Part shown: positions 16,329 to 24,830 of the stretch, one piece after another | Numbering within the stretch: the stretch's first letter is position 1 | Layout: each line of letters opens with the position of its first letter | Origin: an uncultured Granulosicoccaceae bacterium | GTDB lineage: Bacteria > Pseudomonadota > Gammaproteobacteria > Granulosicoccales > Granulosicoccaceae | Assembly: GCA_938007995.1 (NCBI GenBank) | Contig: CALLLW010000072.1 | Coordinates: forward strand, 1-32,692 | Reading direction: 5' to 3' | DNA: 32,692 bases | Notes under the pieces: generated by a model | Database searches by the model: none | What the model was told of the DNA's origin: nothing | What the model saw: the letters and a program-made list of their open reading frames with translations, nothing else | Program-made: the position numbers and the translations under genes

Positions 16329-16649
16329 CTACTCAGATTTTTCTATTTCGACGATCATCATTTTGCCGTTTTTCTCGACAACGGTAAACGAAACCACATC
16401 GCCCTTCTGGTACTGACTAATGTCTGTACCTTCCTCTGTTCTGAACACCATGGTCATGCCGGGCATATCAAGATTGGGAATGGGTTCGTGTTTAATGGTG
16501 ATCTTGCCTGATTTTGGTTTGACCTTTTTTACCTCTCCACTGATTTTTGGTAATTCATCATCAGCATTTGCTGCAATCGTAAATAATCCGCAGACAGTGA
16601 ATAATGTTGCAGCAATCAATGAAGTAAGTGAGCTTTTTAAAGATTTCAT
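16329..16649 (-). CDS. CusF-like periplasmic copper-binding protein
   Basis: The 106-residue product has a signal peptide (cleavage near residue 29, after AANA) and one CusF-type OB-fold domain. GEVKKVKPKSGKITIKHEPI is followed by LDMPGMTMVF. The expected copper ligands are His54, Met65 and Met67. The tryptophan that caps copper in E. coli CusF is replaced by Met62, as in the DMPxMTM subgroup. It would carry or buffer Cu(I) in the periplasm. CusF normally hands copper to a CusB adaptor, but no CusB is encoded nearby. It lies between the multicopper oxidase and cupredoxin genes on the same strand. Confidence 0.87.
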   Translation of the reverse strand: MKSLKSSLTSLIAATLFTVCGLFTIAANADDELPKISGEVKKVKPKSGKITIKHEPIPNLDMPGMTMVFRTEEGTDISQYQKGDVVSFTVVEKNGKMMIVEIEKSE

Positions 16650-16699
16650 ATTGAGTTCTCTGTGTTGGGTTGCTTGTAGACTAAGTGTGCTACCGGAGA

Positions 16700-18292
16700 T
16701 TAAAGTGCTTCCAGTAGTGTAGAGTGAATGAAGCCGATAACGCCGCGGGATTGAACCTGCGCCCAGGTGCCGGAGTTTTGTATAACGCTTACTACCTCAC
16801 CTTTGGGAATGGTGTGCACAACGTTGGCTGAAATTGACGGTTCAGAGTGGATGTTGTTCCATTGCTTTTGCACACGCATTTTTGGCATTAGCTTCGATGC
16901 TGCTGATGCCTTTTCTACCTTAACCAGGCTGACTTCAGTGGGTTCCTGTGGTTTGTTGGATCTGGGCATCGATTGTCCCGCTGTACCATTTGATCGACTG
17001 GCTGCCGGAACCTCTCCGGTATATTCAAACGATACGGTACCTTCAGGATGTTCATACCAGCCCGGATCAGAATAGTCGTCAGGTGCCTGATCTTTTCTTA
17101 CCTTAACAATCGAAAGCATGCCGCCCATTTCTATCGAGCCAAATGGTCCATCGCCGGTCATCATTGGTGCTGTGTTATCCGGCAGGGGCATTTCCATCTC
17201 TGTCATATCAGCCATACCCCGTTCACTCATGACCATATAGTCGGGTATTAGATCTGTGATTTGTTTGGCCACATTGCTGTGATCCACACCAATGAGCGTT
17301 GGAACCTGATGTCCCATTGCATTCATCGTGTGGTGGCTTTTATGACAATGAAATGCCCAGTCGCCTTCTTCATCGGCAGTAAATTCAATCTGACGCATTT
17401 GCCCGACCGCAATATCAGTAGTGACTTCCGGCCAGCGTGACTCAGGTCGGGTAGGGCCGCCATCCGTACCGGTTACTTCAAACTCGTGACCGTGTAGATG
17501 AATTGGATGGTTAGTCATGGTGAGATTGCCAACCCGAACCCGTACTCGATCGCCATGTCTCACGTTGAGTGAATCAATGCCCGGAAAAATACGGCTGTTC
17601 CATGCCCATAAATTGAAATCAAGCATGGTCATGACTTTCGGTGTGGCACTACCGGGATCAATGTCGAAGCCCGCAAGCAAAATACAATAATCCCGATCGA
17701 CTCTGGCTATCTCATTGTACTGACGTGGATGTGTCACCCAGGATCCCATCATGCCCATTGCCATTTGTGTCATTTCATCACCATGAGGGTGGTACATGAA
17801 TGTGCCCGGGCGTCTGGCAGTGAATTCATACACATAAGTTTTACCGGCTGGAATGGCCGGCTGGTTTAAACCCGAAACACCATCCATGCCGTTTGGCAGG
17901 CGTTGTCCATGCCAGTGAATGCTCGTATGTTCGGGTAATCTGTTGGTGACGAAGATCCGCACTTTGTCGCCTTCAACCACTTCAATGGTGGGTCCGGGTG
18001 ACTGGCCGTTATAACCCCACATATGAGCGGTGAAATCCTCTGCCATTTCGCGAACCACGGGTTCTGCGACCAGATGAAATTCTTTCACCCCGTTTTTCAT
18101 ACGCCACGGCAGTGTCCAGCCGTTTAAAGTGACGACAGGATCATAGGGTCGACCGTTGGGTGGTGACAACGGTGGCATGGTGTCAACAGAATCCTGATGG
18201 ACTAACTCCGGCAACGATGCCATAGAGTTAGTGGAAACAGCAGCAGCACCGGCGAGACCTGCCATGGTTAAAAAATTTCTGCGGGAATTCAT
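16700..18292 (-). CDS. Short multicopper oxidase with C-terminal SH3 domain
   Basis: This 530-residue periplasmic copper oxidase would oxidise Cu(I) in copper detoxification. The start MNSRRNFLTMAG is a Tat signal. The four copper motifs are HWHG (126-129), HPHG (168-171), HPIHLHGHEF (262-271) and HCHKSHHTMNAM (315-326). Only about 90 residues separate motifs two and three, so the middle domain of CopA/CueO is missing and the enzyme appears to have two cupredoxin domains. A Met-rich stretch follows (353-392), ending IEMGGMLSIVKVR. Residues 474-530 look like a bacterial SH3 domain (NIHSEPSISANVV, PKGEVVSVI, GVIGFIHSTLL), unusual for this family. It follows the TolC gene by 61 bases. Confidence 0.88.
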   Translation of the reverse strand: MNSRRNFLTMAGLAGAAAVSTNSMASLPELVHQDSVDTMPPLSPPNGRPYDPVVTLNGWTLPWRMKNGVKEFHLVAEPVVREMAEDFTAHMWGYNGQSPGPTIEVVEGDKVRIFVTNRLPEHTSIHWHGQRLPNGMDGVSGLNQPAIPAGKTYVYEFTARRPGTFMYHPHGDEMTQMAMGMMGSWVTHPRQYNEIARVDRDYCILLAGFDIDPGSATPKVMTMLDFNLWAWNSRIFPGIDSLNVRHGDRVRVRVGNLTMTNHPIHLHGHEFEVTGTDGGPTRPESRWPEVTTDIAVGQMRQIEFTADEEGDWAFHCHKSHHTMNAMGHQVPTLIGVDHSNVAKQITDLIPDYMVMSERGMADMTEMEMPLPDNTAPMMTGDGPFGSIEMGGMLSIVKVRKDQAPDDYSDPGWYEHPEGTVSFEYTGEVPAASRSNGTAGQSMPRSNKPQEPTEVSLVKVEKASAASKLMPKMRVQKQWNNIHSEPSISANVVHTIPKGEVVSVIQNSGTWAQVQSRGVIGFIHSTLLEAL

Positions 18293-18353
18293 ATGGCACC
18301 TTTTGATTTAAAGGTTATTGTCACAGGTGAAATGGCTATTACGTTGTTCATCA

Positions 18354-19763
18354 TTAGTGATCCGCTCCGCTTTCTTCGGTACCGGCAGATGCTGCCATCA
18401 TAGTGCCCGCGCTTACCGGTTTGCCGACCAGTGATGCACGTAATGCTGCATCAGCTAACCAGAACTGGCTTAACGCTTCGATAGAAGCCTGAACCGTTTC
18501 TATTTGCGCACGGGAGTCGGCCAGTAGTTCGAATACTCCGATAATCATGCCGTTATAATTCAGCACATTTTCTTCAGATATCATCTGCTGAAGAGGAACA
18601 ACTTCATCACGATAGTGTTTTGCTATGTCATAGTTGGACCGATAGGCCGAATATGACTCGCGCAGATGCGATAAAGCTGAGCGCGTGATGTCCTCAAGTG
18701 TATTGCTCGCGACCAGAGATCGGGCATTGAGGCGGTTCTGAACCTGACCAATGTTTTTAAAAACTGGTATTTCGATGCCAATATCAAAGCCGCGTGAGGA
18801 CTCACTGTGACCTTCATTCCAGACCGATTCACTGATAGCTGCAATCTCAACATCGGTGATATCACCAATAAGTTTTAAGCCCTGTTGCATCGTCGCCAGA
18901 CGAAGGTTGGCCATCGCCATATTGACATCGAGTCGACCCAGCATGGCAGTAGCTGTAACGTCTGGTGCTTTTACCGGTGACTCTGGTATGTCTGGCAGGC
19001 GACCGGGCAGGCGTAGCTTTGTCGTTTGCTGTTCATCGAGCCCTAACAGGCGGGTCAGTGCTTCACGGCTTGCCAGTGCCCGGTGTCGCGCAACCGTCAG
19101 GTTGGTGGCAGCATCAGCGTAGTAGGATTGCTGGCGTGCACGGGAGAGTGCGTTGAAATTTCCAATCGCCTGCATATTGGTGCCAAGCTCGGCACTTGCT
19201 TCGGCACTGGAGAAAATCTGCTCTGCATAAACCGAGAGTTGCTGCGCTGCAACCGCATTAACCCACGCCTGCCGTACTTGCGTAACGTGATCAACGACGT
19301 CTGAAGCAAGAGATACCTGAGCGGAGTCAATCCGCAAAGCGGCATCCTGCGCCAGCATAGGTAGTCGCAGCAAATCCAGCAGACCGATAGCGAGCAGTCT
19401 TTCTATTTCCAGCTCGTCGTCTGAGCTGACCTGTTCAAACTCAAACACCGGGTTGGGTATGCTGCCGCTGATAGCAGTATTGGACGCCTGCTCCCAGTGA
19501 CTTGCCAGCATAATCTGAACAGCTGGGCTGTTTAGCAACGCCAGTTCCACAGTTGCTGCCTGATTTAACGGCGTATCAAGCAATGTATCGGCGCGCGCTT
19601 TTGCTTTCTCGCTCTGTTCCTGTGTGCGCTGGAGTTCGAGATTGCCGTCGGTAAACTCATCAAGCTCGTTGTTGGCAAGCGACAAAGATCTGTCCAGATC
19701 AAAGCTGACACAGGCAGATAGCATAGAGGCACATGTCACTAACACCCATAGACGAGCGCTCAT
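18354..19763 (-). CDS. TolC/CusC-like outer-membrane efflux lipoprotein
   Basis: The 469-residue product is an outer-membrane factor of the TolC family. A lipoprotein signal ends with LSAC at residues 15-18. Two long alpha-helical, OEP-type halves follow, with stretches such as AALRIDSAQVSLASDVVDHV and LNARSLVASNTLEDITRSAL. It would form the outer-membrane duct of an efflux pump, probably for copper given its neighbours. No RND or adaptor gene is adjacent, so its partner must be encoded elsewhere. ATG 19763 follows a strong GGAGGAG site and overlaps the preceding gene by ATGA, which rules out the longer frame. Confidence 0.87.
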   Translation of the reverse strand: MSARLWVLVTCASMLSACVSFDLDRSLSLANNELDEFTDGNLELQRTQEQSEKAKARADTLLDTPLNQAATVELALLNSPAVQIMLASHWEQASNTAISGSIPNPVFEFEQVSSDDELEIERLLAIGLLDLLRLPMLAQDAALRIDSAQVSLASDVVDHVTQVRQAWVNAVAAQQLSVYAEQIFSSAEASAELGTNMQAIGNFNALSRARQQSYYADAATNLTVARHRALASREALTRLLGLDEQQTTKLRLPGRLPDIPESPVKAPDVTATAMLGRLDVNMAMANLRLATMQQGLKLIGDITDVEIAAISESVWNEGHSESSRGFDIGIEIPVFKNIGQVQNRLNARSLVASNTLEDITRSALSHLRESYSAYRSNYDIAKHYRDEVVPLQQMISEENVLNYNGMIIGVFELLADSRAQIETVQASIEALSQFWLADAALRASLVGKPVSAGTMMAASAGTEESGADH

Positions 19764-20164
19764 TGTTTTTTCTCCTCCATAGATTCGAGTTTTATAGCTT
19801 CCTGCACTATCTCGAGATAGGCACGCCAACCGCCTATTTCACCCACTCTGTCGTTGGCTTCTCTCCAGCCAATATCCGGTACGTAGTCAAATGGCACATA
19901 GTCATCAAATACAGAGATATAACCTGAGTCAGGTTGTTTTTTTCTTGCGCTATCGATTGGTGCTTTTTGCTCTGTTGACTCCGCGGCTTGTTCTGCAGGC
20001 GGTGGTGATTCAGTGCGAAGTGTTGCTATTTGTTGTGTTGTCCAGCCAGCTGCTTTCAATTCCTGATCAGTATAAGTATGAGCGGCTTTGCTCTGACCAA
20101 TGGCAGTGCCGCTCAAGCAAGTCAGCACGATGCCGGTAAGTTGCAGAAAGGTAAAACGATTCAT
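19760..20164 (-). CDS. Small exported protein of copper operon
   Basis: The 134-residue product has a signal peptide (about residues 1-23) and a mature part that starts with a short helical segment (TDQELKAAGWTTQQI). A linker follows, then the motif DIGWREANDRVGEIGGWRAY. I recall related WRxANDRVxEIGGWRAY segments in small hypothetical proteins next to TolC-type genes in heavy-metal clusters; their function is not known to me. It starts the transcript with the TolC gene, which it overlaps by four bases, so the two are translationally coupled. GAGGAG precedes the ATG. Role as an accessory periplasmic factor is inferred. Confidence 0.75.
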   Translation of the reverse strand: MNRFTFLQLTGIVLTCLSGTAIGQSKAAHTYTDQELKAAGWTTQQIATLRTESPPPAEQAAESTEQKAPIDSARKKQPDSGYISVFDDYVPFDYVPDIGWREANDRVGEIGGWRAYLEIVQEAIKLESMEEKKQ

Positions 20165-20386
20165 TTATAGACTCCTCACAGACATCAGTGCCTGCTGTGT
20201 ACCAGCCTCCGCAAGAATGCCTGTACGCGGATTTATAGCGCGCCGACAACAGGCCGGGCTTTAATGTGGAAATTGGCAGCTAATACACAGAACAAATACA
20301 GTCGACGACTCGAAGCGCAAACGCAGGTCCGTCAACGACAAAGGTATTTGAAAGTTACCGGCCTCGAAGCTAGCCGGGAGCGTGTG

Positions 20387-20794
20387 TTAAACGCGCGGAG
20401 GTTTGAATAGTCTTGAAAAACTTGCGGAGGTGGGGTGCTCAGCCAGTGGCACAAGGTGCAGGTAACTGATACTTGCAATAATAATCGGCTGCAAATGACT
20501 GACAGGTGTTTGCTGAGCGCAGTGTGCGGCGCAACTCAGAGCTTCGGCACATTCGTGATGGCAGTTGCCACTCGCCTCATTGTGGTGATCAGTGGCTTCA
20601 GCAGTGTGCCGCGTATGTCCATGATCACTCGCCATGCCATGATGTTGATGTACATGATCGCCCGGATTAAACATCATGCCAGGCATGGCAATGGCGCCGA
20701 TAATGGCATTGAAAAACAAAATGGCAGACAGTAAGACAGGCACAGAAATGAGCCTGTAACGGTGTTGTGCAGCTTTGTCGTGGTGTTCTGCCAT
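20387..20794 (-). CDS. His-rich DUF2946/CopL-like protein
   Basis: The 135-residue protein has one N-terminal hydrophobic helix (LISVPVLLSAILFFNAII, residues 16-33) and then a dense metal-binding region, with HVHQHHGM, HGHTRH, DHHNEASGNCHHEC and later AAHCAQQ. The C-terminus RLFKPPR matches the RPPR-type end common to DUF2946 and CopL proteins, which are linked to copper resistance. It probably binds copper at the periplasmic face. It lies upstream of the copper operon on the same strand, separated by 222 bases, so it may have its own promoter. No strong ribosome-binding site is seen. Confidence 0.7.
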   Translation of the reverse strand: MAEHHDKAAQHRYRLISVPVLLSAILFFNAIIGAIAMPGMMFNPGDHVHQHHGMASDHGHTRHTAEATDHHNEASGNCHHECAEALSCAAHCAQQTPVSHLQPIIIASISYLHLVPLAEHPTSASFSRLFKPPRV

Positions 20795-21015
20795 TGTTGG
20801 AAGTTAGCTGCCTTTTTGAATTTTTTCAACAACGAATTCGTAAAGAACTGATAGAAACGAATTTCGAGGCTTTAATTTATTGGCGGTAATGAGTGTTTTG
20901 AAATGAATCTCAGCGAAACTTTAAGCAATCCAGGCTTCCCGGGTTTTATGCTGTTTTGCCTGGTGGATCATTATTGACGCTGGTTTGCGTTCTGTACAGT
21001 TGGCGTTGTCGCAGG

Positions 21016-21957
21016 TTACCAGTTGCGCTGCAATTGTCGGATGACTTCAGCAGGTGACTGGATTCTCTCTTGCGGTTTCTTCTGCAGGCAGTGCAGTGTT
21101 GTTTCTTCAAGCAACTTTGGAACCCGGGCAATTTCAGAGGGTTTGGGTGGTTCATCATTGAGTGTTGATGCAATGACTTCATCAATGAGCTCGCCCGTGG
21201 CTGGTGTGCGACCGGTCAGTGCTTCATACAAAATAATGCCGAGGCTGTAGATATCTGAACGTGAGTCGATGTTGGGGTCGCGTTGCAGCTGCTCAGGTGA
21301 CATATAAAACAACGTGCCCTGCAGCTTTTGATGACCGGTCATGCCCGGGTCTTGCGGATCGCTTTGCGGCAATTCGTTTTCAAAGTCTGACTCTTTGCCT
21401 TGCTGGTCCCAGACTTTAGCCAAACCCCAGTCCAGTAGCAGTACCTCGCCGTAGGGTCCGATCAGGATGTTCTCGGGTTTAATGTCGCGATGAATAACGC
21501 CATGGCTATGTGCACATTCAAGCGCTCGTGCGACCTGTACAACAATATCGACCAGCTGATAAAGATCGTAGCGCTCACGATAGTCAAAGATTTCACGTAA
21601 CGTGTAGCCGTGCACCAGCTTCATGGTGAAATAGTAGTGGCCTTTGTTGTTTCTTCCGAGTTCGTAGGTGGGTATCGTATTCGGGTGTTGCAGCATGGCT
21701 GAAACCCTGGCTTCACGCAGTAGCCTTTTTTGTTCTATCGGGTCGTCTGCGAATTCCGGCAACAGAGATTTGTAGCAGATGGTCCTGCTTAGATGCATGT
21801 CTTTGCAGGATTGAATTAGAGACTTGCCGCCTCTGGCGATAGTCTTGAAAAAGGCATAGCGAAAGTTTGGATCAACTTTACTTGCCAGAGGTTTGTCTGT
21901 CTGCTCGATAAGCAGCGTTGCAATATCTGGCAGCTTTAACTTCGGATATTCGCTCAC
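21016..21957 (-). CDS. Hanks-type Ser/Thr protein kinase
   Basis: The 313-residue cytoplasmic protein is a bare kinase domain without a membrane anchor or sensor domain. The ATP-anchoring lysine is likely K63 in RTICYKSL. The catalytic loop HRDIKPEN is at 156-163. The magnesium motif is DWG at 176-178 instead of DFG. YMSPEQ stands in for APE. The glycine-rich loop, ARGGKSLIQS, is degenerate compared with GxGxxG. The catalytic residues are present, so activity is plausible. A GTG start without a clear ribosome-binding site suggests low expression. It lies downstream of the glutamine synthetase gene but beyond a strong terminator, so it is probably transcribed separately. Its targets are unknown. 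Confidence 0.88.
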   Translation of the reverse strand: MSEYPKLKLPDIATLLIEQTDKPLASKVDPNFRYAFFKTIARGGKSLIQSCKDMHLSRTICYKSLLPEFADDPIEQKRLLREARVSAMLQHPNTIPTYELGRNNKGHYYFTMKLVHGYTLREIFDYRERYDLYQLVDIVVQVARALECAHSHGVIHRDIKPENILIGPYGEVLLLDWGLAKVWDQQGKESDFENELPQSDPQDPGMTGHQKLQGTLFYMSPEQLQRDPNIDSRSDIYSLGIILYEALTGRTPATGELIDEVIASTLNDEPPKPSEIARVPKLLEETTLHCLQKKPQERIQSPAEVIRQLQRNW

Positions 21958-22093
21958 GACGATCTACCGGTCTTTGCTGAAGCTTAAGAGTGTACCTTAA
22001 TGACTGCGATCAGTTTCGCAGCGTTGACCGGGCTTATAATTACAGGGTTGTGTTGCAACCGCACTGGCAGCATGCTCACTTTAGCCTGCCCTG

Positions 22094-22128
22094 AAAAAAA
22101 GCAATCCCCACGCGTTGGTGGGGATTGC
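22094..22128 (-). terminator. Intrinsic terminator after glutamine synthetase
   Basis: A perfect 11-bp stem (22101-22111 with 22118-22128) with a six-base loop is followed on the minus strand by a run of seven T. It ends the glutamine synthetase transcript. Confidence 0.9.
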
Positions 22129-22158
22129 GATAGCCAAAGCTGTTGTACTGCTAATTCA

Positions 22159-22186
22159 AATCATTCACGAATTGACGTGAATGATT
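22159..22186 (-). other. Second 3' hairpin after glutamine synthetase
   Basis: AATCATTCACG (22159-22169) pairs perfectly with CGTGAATGATT (22176-22186) across a six-base loop. It begins nine bases beyond the stop codon. No T tract follows, so it may be a 3' stabiliser or a binding site rather than a terminator. Confidence 0.6.
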
Positions 22187-22195
22187 GACATCACC

Positions 22196-23206
22196 TTAGC
22201 TAAGCGCTTCAGTGGTAGTCTTGATTATCGCAGCTGCCACTTTGTATGGATCTGCATTGGATGCCGGGCGACGATCTTCCAGGCGACCTTTCCAGCCATC
22301 TTCAATGGTGCCAACCGGGATACGGATGGATGCACCACGATCAGATACACCGTAACTGAACTGATCAATAGACTGAGTTTCGTGCAGGCCAGTCAGACGC
22401 TGGTCGTTGTCTGCTCCGTAAACACTGATATGACGCTGTATGTTTTTACCAAACTCTTCGCAGATTTTTGTGAATACATCTTCGCTACCGGAATCACGCA
22501 TTGGGCCGTTCGAGAAGTTGGCATGCATGCCTGATCCGTTCCAGTCAGTGTCACCCAGTGGCTTTGGATGCCAGTCGACAGATACGCCATATTTTTCAGC
22601 GGTGCGTTCGATCAGATAGCGAGCCAGCCAGATTTCATCACCGGCTTGCTTTGCGCCTTTAGCAAAGATTTGGAATTCCCACTGACCGGCAGCAACCTCG
22701 GCATTGATACCTTCAATATTCAGCCCTGCTTCAAGGCACATATCAAGGTGCTCTTCGATGATCTGGCGACCAAACGCGTTCTTGCCACCGACTGAGCAAT
22801 AGTATGGGCCTTGTGGTGCGGGGTAACCTTTTTCAGGGAAGCCCAGTGGCAGGTTAGTGTCTGTATCGATCAGGAAATATTCCTGCTCAAAACCGAACCA
22901 GAAATCGTCATCGTCTTCTTCGATCGTGGCACGACCGTTGGATTCGTGCGCACTGCCATCCGCATTCAGAACCTCAGTCATGACCAGGTAGCTGTTGGTG
23001 CGATCCGGATCCGGAATGATGGCAACCGGTTTGAGCAGGCAGTCAGAGTCGTTGCCTTCAGCCTGTTCGGTTGAACTGCCGTCGAACGACCACATCGGGC
23101 ATTCTTCGAGTTTGCCACCAAAGTCGTTGCGAACCATTGTTTTGCTACGCAGGCTCTGGGTGGGCTTGTAGCCGTCAAGCCAAATGTACTCTAGTTTGCT
23201 TTTCAT
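22196..23206 (-). CDS. glnII: Glutamine synthetase, eukaryotic-type (GSII)
   Basis: The 336-residue enzyme would make glutamine from glutamate, ammonia and ATP in the cytoplasm. Its length and motifs fit GSII, not the ~470-residue GSI (glnA). It begins LEYIWLDG and has the catalytic FGFEQEY. It then has AGQWEFQ, NGSGMHANFS, RLTGLHETQSIDQFSYGVSD and RGASIRIPVG. It ends with LEDRRPASNADPY, as in plant and rhizobial GSII. ATG 23206 lies before LEYIWLDG with GGAG ten bases upstream, and a longer frame to 23251 lacks support. No GlnB or adenylylation partner is nearby. Regulation may involve the foldable leader upstream. Confidence 0.92.
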   Translation of the reverse strand: MKSKLEYIWLDGYKPTQSLRSKTMVRNDFGGKLEECPMWSFDGSSTEQAEGNDSDCLLKPVAIIPDPDRTNSYLVMTEVLNADGSAHESNGRATIEEDDDDFWFGFEQEYFLIDTDTNLPLGFPEKGYPAPQGPYYCSVGGKNAFGRQIIEEHLDMCLEAGLNIEGINAEVAAGQWEFQIFAKGAKQAGDEIWLARYLIERTAEKYGVSVDWHPKPLGDTDWNGSGMHANFSNGPMRDSGSEDVFTKICEEFGKNIQRHISVYGADNDQRLTGLHETQSIDQFSYGVSDRGASIRIPVGTIEDGWKGRLEDRRPASNADPYKVAAAIIKTTTEALS

Positions 23207-23912
23207 GATCGGAAGTCTCCAAGGATTGATGTCATGCGTTTGTTTCATCACCCCTGACAGCTCTACGGAGTTGTAGCGGGTGACCTGATTTATCTGGTTG
23301 AGTTGGGCCGAACATGTTTGTCTCAGCGAAGTCCAGGCGCCTGATTCCGAAATCAGGTTCAGGCATTTGGCAACTTCGCCTGGTGCAGCCGGCGGCCACT
23401 ATACCATGTGTGCCAACATTACTTGTTCGTAGTTGTTTTGTGGTGCGCTAATTTTGCAGCGCAGTGATGCATTTATTGCAGCAGTGCGAGCCTCTTCTTC
23501 GGCAATTCGCAGCATACGCCAAATCTGGCGGAAACACGGCTGATCGATTGGTGGAGGAGTGGGCACTGATGCCGCTGCATCTCGACAATTGTGTATGGTC
23601 TCAGCCGGCTGCATCTGTGCATCACAGTCACTGATACGGTACAGCGTGATTTGCCGATACTTTTAATTGTGATTTCAAGACTCGGTTCTTAACAGAACCC
23701 GGACTCTGTGGCGTGGTAGCCAGCAGGTATGTATGTTCTCGGTAGTCCGCCGTTACCGATTAACGTGGCCTAAAATCTACCCGCAGGTTTCGCGTTGCTG
23801 TGGATGAGCTAATGTTACATTGACGGCAGATCTATCAGTGATTGACGTGTTTTAGTTATGTGGTCGCGTTAAAATCAACGGATTCCCCCGGCACCTTTTG
23901 GAGCAACTTTTC
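23207..23912. other. Spacer between glnII and glyQ
   Basis: This 700-base region separates two divergent genes. It holds the structured leader of the glutamine synthetase gene (23326-23383) and presumably both promoters. A 71-codon frame on the minus strand (23399-23614) has no recognisable features. No confident promoter was identified. Confidence 0.6.
23326..23383 (-). promoter_or_regulatory. Foldable leader RNA upstream of glnII
   Basis: CCAGGCG-CCTGATT (23333-23346) can pair with AATCAGG (23351-23357) and CGCCTGG (23377-23383). This makes two coaxial 7-bp stems with a 19-base bulge. GCGAAGT (23326-23332) can instead pair with ACTTCGC (23373-23379), which excludes the outer stem. It lies about 120-180 bases before the start codon. 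A switch or attenuator is possible, but it does not match a known glutamine riboswitch that I can recall. Confidence 0.45.
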
Positions 23913-24830
23913 TTGCAATACGAATTAAACACCTTTCAGGGTTTGATTGCCGCACTCCAGCACTATTGGAGCGAGCAGGGCTGTACTGTCCAGCAACCCT
24001 ACGATATGGAAGTCGGCGCAGGTACTTTTCACAGCTCAACCTTCCTGCATGCGATAGGTCCTGAGCCCTGGCATTCGTGTCATGTGCAGGGATCGCGTCG
24101 GCCAACCGACGGGCGCTACGGTGAAAATCCAAATCGACTGCAGCATTACTACCAGTTTCAGGTGGTAATGAAGCCATCACCGGCAGACTTTCAGGAGCTT
24201 TATCTCGGATCACTCAAATCGATAGGCTTTGACCCGCTGGTGCATGATATCCGCTTTGTAGAGGATAACTGGGAGTCACCCACGCTGGGTGCCTGGGGTC
24301 TCGGATGGGAAGTCTGGCTGAACGGGATGGAAGTCACGCAGTTCACGTACTTTCAGCAGGTTGGTGGTCTGGGGTGTAAGCCGGTGATGGGTGAGATCGC
24401 CTATGGCCTTGAGCGTCTGGCTATGTATATGCAAGGTGTCGATAGTGTTTATGATCTGCTCTGGTCTGACGGACCAAACGGGCCTGTGACCTATGGCGAT
24501 GTCTTTTTACAAAACGAAGTTGAACAATCGGCCTACAACTTTGAGCATGCGAATGTGGATGCGTTGTTCCAGAGTTTTGAAGCAGCTGAAAAAGAAGCAC
24601 AGTATTTATCCGAGGCCGGACTGCCACTACCCGCCTATGAAAAAGTACTTCGTGCATCTCATACGTTTAACCTGTTGGATGCCAGACACGCGATCTCCGT
24701 CACGGAACGGCAGGGCTATATTTTGCGTATCCGTACACAGGCACGCCTGGTTGCAGAGGCTTTTCTTGCTGCACGTGAAAAACTCGATTTCCCGTTGCTG
24801 AAAACACAAAAGAAGGTGCAGCATGGCTGA
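23913..24830 (+). CDS. glyQ: Glycine--tRNA ligase alpha subunit
   Basis: The 305-residue alpha subunit of the bacterial alpha2beta2 glycyl-tRNA synthetase carries the class II catalytic core. The start [12 protein letters not shown] is followed by [10 protein letters not shown] and [19 protein letters not shown], then motif 2 ([14 protein letters not shown]) and [17 protein letters not shown] near the end of the core. All are conserved in the family. I chose the TTG at 23913 because GGAG lies nine bases upstream and this aligns with the E. coli N-terminus. Another TTG at 23898 is in frame but lies over that ribosome-binding site. It overlaps glyS by eight bases. Confidence 0.95.
   Translation: MQYELNTFQGLIAALQHYWSEQGCTVQQPYDMEVGAGTFHSSTFLHAIGPEPWHSCHVQGSRRPTDGRYGENPNRLQHYYQFQVVMKPSPADFQELYLGSLKSIGFDPLVHDIRFVEDNWESPTLGAWGLGWEVWLNGMEVTQFTYFQQVGGLGCKPVMGEIAYGLERLAMYMQGVDSVYDLLWSDGPNGPVTYGDVFLQNEVEQSAYNFEHANVDALFQSFEAAEKEAQYLSEAGLPLPAYEKVLRASHTFNLLDARHAISVTERQGYILRIRTQARLVAEAFLAAREKLDFPLLKTQKKVQHG

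Noticed and set aside
23385..23402. A TGGC..TGCA pattern resembling a sigma-54 promoter for glnII
   Set aside because: The GG-to-GC spacing is one base short of the requirement for sigma-54.
23399..23614. A 71-codon minus-strand frame upstream of the glutamine synthetase gene
   Set aside because: No signal peptide, motif or ribosome-binding site was seen, and the sequence looks like random translation. It was kept only as a remark on the spacer.
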